Below the pieces are notes generated by a model. It had not been told where the DNA came from. It was given only the letters and a program-made list of their open reading frames with translations, and did not search any database. Made by a program: the position numbers and the translations under genes. Of a stretch of 7,160 nucleotides of DNA, positions 1 to 4,812 are shown piece by piece (positions within the stretch are counted from its first letter, which is position 1; each line of letters starts with the position of its first letter). The DNA is from Planctomycetota bacterium (GTDB lineage: Bacteria; JAJVIF01; JAPKYR01): NCBI GenBank assembly GCA_030673355.1, contig DAOVJF010000131.1, forward strand, positions 1 to 7,160. The letters run 5' to 3'.

Positions 1-243
1 AAGTTCGACACTCGAGAAAAGCTCGAAATATTCAGGCTGTTTATCCGGATGGGCAAGGTCGGATGCCTTGAAGGTCTGAAATTTAACGCCGTCGGCTCCG
101 GACTCTTTCGCGGCATGTATTAATTTTTCAGCCAGATGGATATCTCCATTATGGTTGATGCCGATTTCAGCAAGCACGTAGGGGCTGGAATCGCGTCCAA
201 CCTCGATACCCGCGATCTCAAATTTATCTTTGCCCGATAGCAT
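1..243 (-). CDS. NeuB/SpsE-family nonulosonic acid synthase, N-terminal part (3' end beyond window)
   Basis: Only the first 81 codons are inside the window; the frame is still open at base 1. The family condenses phosphoenolpyruvate with a six-carbon amino sugar to make a nine-carbon nonulosonic acid (sialic, legionaminic or pseudaminic acid) in the cytoplasm. Seen here are the hallmark N-terminal TIM-barrel segments: AEIGINHNGD at residues 25-34, an Ala-rich helix 38-47, then SGADGVKFQTF at 48-58, and EYFELFSSVEL at the edge, matching the family's Tyr/Leu-rich segment before its conserved EL. The ATG at 243 was chosen because AAGGA (252-256) sits 8 nt upstream. The gene overlaps the end of the upstream cytidylyltransferase gene by 20 bp, which indicates translational coupling. 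The same pairing occurs as spsE-spsF in Bacillus subtilis and in flagellin-glycosylation loci. Which sugar is made (NeuB, LegI, PseI or SpsE type) cannot be told from this N-terminus. Confidence 0.9.
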   Translation of the reverse strand, partial: MLSGKDKFEIAGIEVGRDSSPYVLAEIGINHNGDIHLAEKLIHAAKESGADGVKFQTFKASDLAHPDKQPEYFELFSSVEL

Positions 244-1006
244 CTTTGCAATCCTTCAGGGACCCCCAGCCATTTTGTGAGATTTCAGAGTTCGTCTTAA
301 CAACCTCTGGATGTAATTCAAGCCAGGGAATAATCCGATCGAGTGTCGCGTCCTTGCCGAGATTCAAAATGATCTGTTCGACAAACTGTAAATCCTGTTC
401 AGTATCTACCGTAAATCGCCAGTCCGGACGTTTCCACTTGTCGGGTGGAGTTATCAGTCTCATCCTGAAAAGGTCCGGATTTTCATAAAGGGCAAGCGTC
501 GGATGTTCCCGGGTTCTGGTTGTGGTTGCCATAAGAGCCGCCCGTTTCAACGCGTCCAGGATTACGATCTCCGCGGTTGTGCCAAGCGGAGTGTCCTCCA
601 TCACGGCATAATCCCATTCACCGTCGAGGAAACCAAGCCACGTTTCTGTTACAACACCCGGATCGATAAGCGGGTTGTCGCCTGTAATCCGGAAGACTAT
701 GCCAGCTTTAACTGAATCAGCCGCAAGGATAACCCTTGAAAGCACATTTTCCTCATCCCCCCTGGTAACCTTAACTCCCCATCGTTTTCCGATCTCCTCC
801 AGGGGGTCTTCCTTTTTTCCGGACGGGATTGCGAGAACGACCTCATATCGCTCGGTACCGGACAACCTTTCCTCAAAATCCTTCACCCGTTCGATCACGT
901 GCGACACCAGAGGCTGCCCCGCAAGGTCCAGCGTAACTTTTTTATCAAGCCTTGTAGAGCCGAGCCTGGCGGTTATGACTAATGCAATTTCCAACTTTTT
1001 ATCCAA
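224..1006 (-). CDS. SpsF-type cytidylyltransferase (CMP-nonulosonate synthetase-like)
   Basis: This 260-aa protein belongs to the nucleotidyltransferase-fold cytidylyltransferases related to SpsF, PseF, NeuA and KdsB. It is expected to activate the nonulosonic acid made by the next gene as a CMP-sugar, in the cytoplasm. Visible motifs are ITARLGSTRLDKKV (11-24, the CTP-binding loop; the usual form has PGK before the Val), LDLAGQPLVSHVIERV (26-41), RGDEENVLSR (82-91), FRITGDNPLIDP (105-116, the acidic metal/sugar-binding strand), PLGTTAE (140-146), REHPT (166-170) and FTVDTEQDL (198-206). The length is normal for SpsF-like proteins. The start is uncertain: no in-frame ATG or GTG exists after the upstream in-frame TAG at 1034-1036. 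The first candidate is TTG at 1006 and a second is TTG at 994, which gives an N-terminus (MEIALVITARLGS) closer to typical family members. The purine-rich AAGGAAGG at 1024-1031 lies 17 nt before the first TTG, with a hairpin between. It is downstream of the fliT-like gene and overlaps neuB. The true substrate is inferred from the neighbour. Confidence 0.87.
   Translation of the reverse strand: MDKKLEIALVITARLGSTRLDKKVTLDLAGQPLVSHVIERVKDFEERLSGTERYEVVLAIPSGKKEDPLEEIGKRWGVKVTRGDEENVLSRVILAADSVKAGIVFRITGDNPLIDPGVVTETWLGFLDGEWDYAVMEDTPLGTTAEIVILDALKRAALMATTTRTREHPTLALYENPDLFRMRLITPPDKWKRPDWRFTVDTEQDLQFVEQIILNLGKDATLDRIIPWLELHPEVVKTNSEISQNGWGSLKDCKDAIGQR
252..256 (-). promoter_or_regulatory. Ribosome binding site of the neuB-type gene
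   Basis: AAGGA lies 8 nt before the ATG at 243, inside the last codons of spsF. It decides the start of the partial synthase gene. Confidence 0.6.
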
Positions 1007-1020
1007 CCCCGTTCGGGGTT
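1005..1020 (-). promoter_or_regulatory. Hairpin at the spsF start: AACCCC-loop-GGGGTT
   Basis: A perfect 6-bp palindromic stem with a 4-nt loop lies between the AAGGAAGG tract (1024-1031) and the TTG start at 1006. Its last two bases are the first two of the TTG. Folding would either bring the distant ribosome binding site close to the start or mask the start until ribosomes finishing the fliT-like gene open it. Confidence 0.45.
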
Positions 1021-1364
1021 CATCCTTCCTTGTCTATGTATTTCGGATCTTCCGATCCTGATTTTTTCAGGTAGCCTTTAACGACCTTCGTTTCGCCCTG
1101 TATGGTTTGAATAGCCGTCTGGAGTTCGGCCATAAGATTTCTCAGCTTGCTCTCAAGATCGGCGTCGAGGTTTACGAGTACGTTTAACTTTTCCACGGCC
1201 TTACCCGACTTCACATCCGGGTGTCCCGGATCCATTGGCTCCATCGCGTCCGTAAGTTCCTTCCGACGTTTCAGCAATGTCACAACACGATCTACATCCT
1301 TCTTTTCCAATGCCTCTTCAAGGGCATAACTGATCTCAAGCATCTGATCGAGTTCTTCAAGCAT
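1020..1364 (-). CDS. fliT: FliT-like flagellar export chaperone (small helical protein)
   Basis: This 114-aa, almost wholly helical and highly charged protein lies directly downstream of fliS, the usual place of fliT. FliT family proteins bind FliD and the export gate proteins in the cytoplasm. What fits: an N-terminal helix pair (2-42) containing ALEEALEKKDVDRVVTLLKR and RKELTDAM, matching the family's Arg-Glu-Leu turn; a Pro/Gly-rich hinge (43-50, EPMDPGHP); then a long helix (56-99) with LNVLVNLDADLESKL and a terminal KGYLKK, like the family's closing Lys-Tyr segment. The ATG at 1364 follows GAGGA (1370-1374) by 5 nt, and that site begins inside the fliS stop codon, giving an 8-bp gap. The stop overlaps an ATG (ATGA, 1020-1023) that is not in the frame of spsF. 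Sequence conservation in FliT is weak, so the call rests on size, helix pattern and position; a FlgN-like or other small chaperone is the alternative. Confidence 0.65.
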   Translation of the reverse strand: MLEELDQMLEISYALEEALEKKDVDRVVTLLKRRKELTDAMEPMDPGHPDVKSGKAVEKLNVLVNLDADLESKLRNLMAELQTAIQTIQGETKVVKGYLKKSGSEDPKYIDKEG

Positions 1365-1372
1365 TTTAATCC

Positions 1373-1906
1373 TCAGCCGGTGATATTGAGCCGTGACGAG
1401 GTATCCTCAACATCCGGTTTCTTTTCTGCGATTGCGGCGTCATATACCCCTGTCTTCCCAGCCGTTTCAGGATCGACAACTACCGAACCCTGGTCCTGTG
1501 CACCCGGTTTGGCATCCCCGGCTTCACTCTTTGCTTTTTCAATTGTTTCCTTCCAGAGATCCCTGATATCCTCTGCAAGCCTGAGACAGATATCTATTTT
1601 ACCCTCGTCCTTATCGATATTAGCCTCGATCAGGAGATTGTAGAGATACTGGTAAACCAAAGCCAGGCTTTCAGCAAATTCCCCCGCGTCAATGTCGAGA
1701 TGCAGCGTCAGCTCCAGGTAAATATTCTGGGTTTTCAGGAGGCAATTGTTCACATCATCGAAATTGCCCTTCTCCAGGGCGAATTTCGCGCGGCGTATAA
1801 AATTTACCGCGCCTTCGACCATCAGGATCAGAAGGCCCTCCGGACTCGCGGATTCAACCATTTGTTCGAGATACTGGTCCCGAACGCTCAATTGTTCTTT
1901 AGACAT
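1373..1906 (-). CDS. fliS: Flagellar export chaperone FliS with a C-terminal extension
   Basis: FliS binds the C-terminal helix of flagellin in the cytoplasm, prevents premature assembly and hands flagellin to the export machine. Residues 11-122 carry the whole family pattern: QYLEQMVESASPEGLLILMVEGAV (11-34), the second helix with AKFALEKGNFDDVNNCL (40-56), KTQNIYLELTLHLDIDAGEFAESL (58-81), YQYLYNLLIEANIDKDEGKI (85-104) and DIRDLWKETI (113-122). A typical FliS ends near here at about 120-135 residues. This one continues to 177 with a low-complexity tail rich in Ala, Gly, Asp, Lys and Pro that looks disordered. The ATG at 1906 follows GGAGG (1911-1915) by 4 nt. The gene starts inside the end of maf (19-bp overlap) and is followed 8 bp later by the fliT-like gene. 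Its position just after maf suits reports that FliS-type chaperones present flagellin to Maf glycosyltransferases. Confidence 0.93.
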   Translation of the reverse strand: MSKEQLSVRDQYLEQMVESASPEGLLILMVEGAVNFIRRAKFALEKGNFDDVNNCLLKTQNIYLELTLHLDIDAGEFAESLALVYQYLYNLLIEANIDKDEGKIDICLRLAEDIRDLWKETIEKAKSEAGDAKPGAQDQGSVVVDPETAGKTGVYDAAIAEKKPDVEDTSSRLNITG

Positions 1907-3903
1907 ATATCCTCCACGCTAACGGCACCTGCATCGTCTCTGTCAGCGAGCTTTTTCAAGCCCATTACAAAGAACGGTAGTACTCCTCTGCCCGTTCTGC
2001 CTGTTGACATAAACAGGTTGGTATACAGATCCAGGGCCTCGCGAAATGTGGTTCGCGAGAATTTCTTTCCGTTAACTGCCTTGAACGCCCGCCTGAAGTT
2101 CAAGACTCCCACCTGGTTCGCAGTCTCGATGAAATCTTTCATCGATTGCTCTTCCATCAGTTTAAACCTGTAATCGTCCAGCTCCTTAAGAACTTCCTGG
2201 GACCATGCCGTGCTCAACTGATTTACTTTCTCGAGAGTCATCGCCGCCTCCCGTACCCGGTTCAATCCCTTTTCACAATAGTCTATACAGGTTTTTAAAC
2301 TTTTTATCGTGTTGAAAATCCCAACCCGAAGCGGTTCGAGGTCATAACCATCGAACTCTTCCCCTTTCTGCTTGATAGTGCTCAACGCATCGAATGGTTC
2401 CTTAAGAAATTCCTCCGCCGCCTTACTGAAAGTCATCTGCTCGCAATTGTCCTTGAGAATACCGCCTTCAGTCGCGTTTATTATACGAGCGCCCGTTTTC
2501 GCGAATTCCGTACGGAACCACTCCTTGTACGCGAACATCTGACGGTTTGTTTTTACTTCATTGCCGTAGATATCTGTCATGGCCATCGTTTGATGCTGTT
2601 TTTCAAAAGCCTCGACCGACATATCCTGCTTGTTCTCTTCTTCGAAATATGTGCCCTTGACATACGTCCGCCCGCCCGGGAACGAAAGGTCCTGCCCGAC
2701 AAAAATTATCGGATCGCAACCCATTTTCCTCGCGAGGTCGAACGCCATTGTCGCCACCGATCCCCATGTCATTACATGCCCCACATCCGGTATGAACTGC
2801 GCAATCCATTGCATCACTTTGTCGTTATAACTGGCGATGAATAATCGGTCCTTGAAATATTCCAGGCTCAGCGAATGGGTCATCGGCTCGGCCACCAGAA
2901 TTGAGTTTACCGTATCGGTGCCGCGAAGGTGAAACCAGTTCGCCTCCTGCGGGTCGCCGGTACAGATCAGGTCGGGTTCAAATCCGGCATTTTGAATCGG
3001 ACGGGTGGATGTGTCTACCGCGATTATGACAGCCTTATCTTTGTACGCCCTCACCTGATCGATATTTTTCTCGAGGGACGGGCCCGCTGAAACAATTATC
3101 GCAGGTTTTCCCTCCAGCGCGTTGAAAAGCATCCTTACCGGGGGATGATCGGCCAGGTTTCCAATGCTTGCCATCGTGTTTTTCTGGTAGGTCCATGCCA
3201 TCAGCATGAGGGTTTGAAGGTTTCCGCCGGTCGTGATCAGTACTCCTTTCAACCGGGTCAGCAGATCCGTATAAAACTGCGATGATGGAAGTTTCGCCCG
3301 GCCGGCAAGCTCGATAAACCCGACCCCGTTAACTTCCGCGAGGTTGTAACGGCTGAGGAAAAGCGCGAGTATGTTTTCAGTATCGATTCCGATAGAGATA
3401 TGGATTCTCGGATCGCTGAGAATCTTACGCATATCACGTGTTGCCAGGGCTATTCGGAATGCGGAAATATGCGGCTCGATGACCAGGATCCTTGTCTCCT
3501 TTCCAACTTCGTCCGCCAGTTTTTCAACAAGGTAACCAAGCCCCAGCCCGAGAATTACAAAATAATTCCTCCGCCCGTCATGCACGCTGCTGATCTTGTC
3601 GGATGCCTCACGGTCCGGGTCATACGTCGAGTGAATGGCCACCTCCGAGTCGCCGCTGATACAATGCATGGTTTTCTGGCCGTTACGCGCATCCCGGACC
3701 ACAAATCGCCATCCCGGAAAATTCGGGTCATCTCCATCGGGATCGACAGAATTAATTTTATCCGCAAGGAGTTTGTTGGTCCCTCCCAACGCATTGAGGT
3801 TATTAATCAAAAAACTGTCATCGGCGGGGGAGTCATTTACAGGATCGATAACTGGTAATTTGACAACTTTTTCAACAGTATTATTGGTTTCCAGACTGGC
3901 CAT
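1888..3903 (-). CDS. maf: Maf-family flagellin glycosyltransferase (DUF115 / MAF_flag10)
   Basis: This 671-aa protein belongs to the motility accessory factor family, which transfers nonulosonic acids (pseudaminic or legionaminic type) to Ser/Thr of flagellin in the cytoplasm. Domains seen: a variable N-terminus (1-110); a Rossmann-like segment with YFVILGLGLGYLVEKLA (114-130) and ILVIEPHISAFRIAL (139-153); the central DUF115 core with PAIIVSAGPSLEKNI (267-281), AVIIAVDTST (291-300), GFEPDLICTGDPQE (307-320), MTWGSVATMAFDLARKMGC (378-396) and PIIFVGQDLSFPGG (398-411); and a helical C-terminal region (about 490-671). No signal peptide or membrane segment is visible. The ATG at 3903 follows GGAG (3910-3913) by 6 nt. 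A 181-bp spacer precedes it and fliS overlaps its end by 19 bp. Archaeal MptE pterin kinases share the DUF115 core and cause misannotation, but length and flagellar context favour Maf. The downstream spsF-neuB pair would supply the donor sugar. Confidence 0.9.
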   Translation of the reverse strand: MASLETNNTVEKVVKLPVIDPVNDSPADDSFLINNLNALGGTNKLLADKINSVDPDGDDPNFPGWRFVVRDARNGQKTMHCISGDSEVAIHSTYDPDREASDKISSVHDGRRNYFVILGLGLGYLVEKLADEVGKETRILVIEPHISAFRIALATRDMRKILSDPRIHISIGIDTENILALFLSRYNLAEVNGVGFIELAGRAKLPSSQFYTDLLTRLKGVLITTGGNLQTLMLMAWTYQKNTMASIGNLADHPPVRMLFNALEGKPAIIVSAGPSLEKNIDQVRAYKDKAVIIAVDTSTRPIQNAGFEPDLICTGDPQEANWFHLRGTDTVNSILVAEPMTHSLSLEYFKDRLFIASYNDKVMQWIAQFIPDVGHVMTWGSVATMAFDLARKMGCDPIIFVGQDLSFPGGRTYVKGTYFEEENKQDMSVEAFEKQHQTMAMTDIYGNEVKTNRQMFAYKEWFRTEFAKTGARIINATEGGILKDNCEQMTFSKAAEEFLKEPFDALSTIKQKGEEFDGYDLEPLRVGIFNTIKSLKTCIDYCEKGLNRVREAAMTLEKVNQLSTAWSQEVLKELDDYRFKLMEEQSMKDFIETANQVGVLNFRRAFKAVNGKKFSRTTFREALDLYTNLFMSTGRTGRGVLPFFVMGLKKLADRDDAGAVSVEDICLKNN
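1911..1915 (-). promoter_or_regulatory. Ribosome binding site of fliS
   Basis: GGAGG lies 4 nt before the fliS ATG and inside the last codons of maf. It fixes the fliS start and supports translational coupling of the two genes. Confidence 0.7.
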
Positions 3904-4084
3904 ACTTAACTCCGGATCAGCGTTTTTCAGTTTCCTGCTTTACTTGAAAAACCAAACAGGAATGGCAGGAGCCTTGTCGGGACTCAGCCGATAACTCCCA
4001 TCATTCCCATTTTCAGGACTCTTGACCCTCCTCCAGTAACCCTGATCGACTTTAATCCGCGACCAGAGCCTGAAGAATTAATGC
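3904..4084 (-). other. 181-bp spacer between the 215-aa gene and maf
   Basis: This is the longest non-coding gap in the window. On the minus strand it holds an open stretch of 45 sense codons (4077 down to 3943, then TAA at 3940-3942) ending in PAIPVWFFK but with no ATG, GTG or TTG. It also has a GGAGGAGGG purine run without a well-placed start, and the interlocked inverted repeats next to maf. No terminator-like stem with a T run was seen. It may be a structured leader, a decayed gene fragment or a dispersed intergenic repeat. Confidence 0.5.
3922..3970 (-). promoter_or_regulatory. Interlocked inverted repeats (possible pseudoknot) just upstream of the maf RBS
   Basis: Two perfect inverted repeats interleave: GTTTTTCA (3922-3929) with TGAAAAAC (3945-3952), 8 bp, and TTCCTG (3932-3937) with CAGGAA (3957-3962), 6 bp. 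The order A-B-A'-B' is that of an H-type pseudoknot. An alternative 6-bp partner, TCCTGC (3933-3938) with GCAGGA (3965-3970), also crosses the first stem. On the transcript, the last arm ends 8 nt before the GGAG of maf. A structured leader that controls maf translation is possible, but the 2-nt loop across the 6-bp stem is tight, so mutually exclusive hairpins are an equal possibility. Confidence 0.35.
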
Positions 4085-4732
4085 TTAACCCTCAACCTTC
4101 CCAGGTTCTGAATTTTCAGGTTCGGGAAGGAGTTTCACCAGTTCAGGAATAACCGCCATCCATTCGTAGAGTAGCGGTGAAAGTTCATACTCAATTAAAT
4201 CGGCAAAAAGCGTCCAGTTCTCATCCTTCGTCGCTTCAAGGACCTCATTGGCATACCGGTTCAGTTTATTCAGTTTGTCGAGAAGATTTATCTCGTCGAT
4301 TGTCACCTGTGAGAAATCCAACTGGAAAGCAGTCCGGATACTATCGAGTATCTGGCTGAATGCAGCTATCACATCGAGTGCCTGGCTCGCATCATACAGG
4401 CCTTCCTGAAGGTTGCCGCCCCTTATCAATTTGGCGGAATTCTCAAAAATCTCCGAAAGCTGCGGCAGATAATCCTGCGCGTCCGACAGCGATTGATAAG
4501 TAAGAGCCAGGCTGTTCGCGGTTTCCAGGGCGAGAGACACAATATCATCCAGCCTGGAATTTCCAAAACCAATTTCCTGGCCCTCGTCCAGTTCTTCCTC
4601 GTTCAGGAATATGCGTGTTACTACGTCTGGGTATACCACCAGGTCCGACTCGATACGGTCCATGAGTTCCTTGAAGGTGTCAATGCCTTCAGTCGTCAAC
4701 TCGCGCGATTCTCCATTAACAATAATTTCCAT
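4085..4732 (-). CDS. Unrecognised 215-aa protein of the flagellar operon
   Basis: I do not recognise a named family. The gene lies between fliD and maf and shares their strand and probably their transcript, so a part in filament assembly or glycosylation is an inference from position only. The protein has no signal peptide or membrane helix and is acidic. Residues 1-55 look like a small beta-rich fold: MEIIVNGESREL begins as a strand-turn-strand, and RIFLNEEELDEGQEIGF (40-56) as another. Residues 60-203 are predicted helical by eye, in roughly six amphipathic helices, with ALETANSLALTYQSLSDAQ (68-86), LIRGGNLQEGLYDASQALDV (102-121), LNKLNRYANEVLEATKDENW (154-173) and FADLIEYELSPLLYEWM (176-192). 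The tail is Pro/Glu-rich. A short helical bundle near fliS and fliT could be another chaperone or adaptor. The ATG at 4732 has only a weak purine tract (AGAGAA) upstream and comes directly after the stop of a nine-codon leader ORF. Confidence 0.85.
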   Translation of the reverse strand: MEIIVNGESRELTTEGIDTFKELMDRIESDLVVYPDVVTRIFLNEEELDEGQEIGFGNSRLDDIVSLALETANSLALTYQSLSDAQDYLPQLSEIFENSAKLIRGGNLQEGLYDASQALDVIAAFSQILDSIRTAFQLDFSQVTIDEINLLDKLNKLNRYANEVLEATKDENWTLFADLIEYELSPLLYEWMAVIPELVKLLPEPENSEPGKVEG

Positions 4733-4762
4733 TTAAAAAATTCTCTGCCGATTAATTTCCAT
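4730..4762 (-). promoter_or_regulatory. Nine-codon leader ORF and 10-bp direct repeat at the start of the 215-aa gene
   Basis: ATG at 4762 opens a short frame, MEINRQRIF, whose TAA is directly followed by the ATG of the 215-aa gene in the same frame. The ten bases ATGGAAATTA occur at both starts, 30 bp apart. This could be a leader peptide with stop-start coupling, or the trace of a small duplication. Neither start has a strong Shine-Dalgarno sequence. Confidence 0.3.
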
Positions 4763-4812
4763 ATATTACACTATCAGGGATCGGGTTGCATACAGGTCGG
4801 CATGTTTTTATT

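Noticed and set aside
675..1061. Plus-strand open frame of 128 codons opposite spsF
   Set aside because: It mirrors the codon structure of the recognised cytidylyltransferase, is Ser/Thr/Arg-rich and resembles nothing.
1700..2173. Plus-strand open frame of 157 codons opposite fliS and maf
   Set aside because: It crosses the overlap of two clearly recognised minus-strand genes and has no family features.
3400..3858. Plus-strand open frame of 152 codons opposite maf
   Set aside because: It lies wholly within the Maf coding region and has no recognisable domain.
1888..3903. 6-hydroxymethylpterin pyrophosphokinase (MptE-like) as the function of the 671-aa protein
   Set aside because: The shared DUF115 core explains this label, but MptE proteins are far shorter and the flagellar and nonulosonate context favours Maf.
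3987..3994. Exact GCCGATAA, the -10 consensus of the flagellar sigma-28 factor, on the plus strand
   Set aside because: The matching -35 position (3968-3975) has no TAAA-like sequence, and the site points away from every gene here.
3992..4018. Eight-codon frame MGMMGVIG in the maf spacer
   Set aside because: Very short, and the purine run upstream is about 15 nt from the first ATG, too far for a normal ribosome binding site.
4733..4812. Possible terminator or promoter after fliD
   Set aside because: No GC-rich stem precedes the T run at 4735-4740, and the TAATAT-like sequence near 4761-4770 has no convincing -35 partner.
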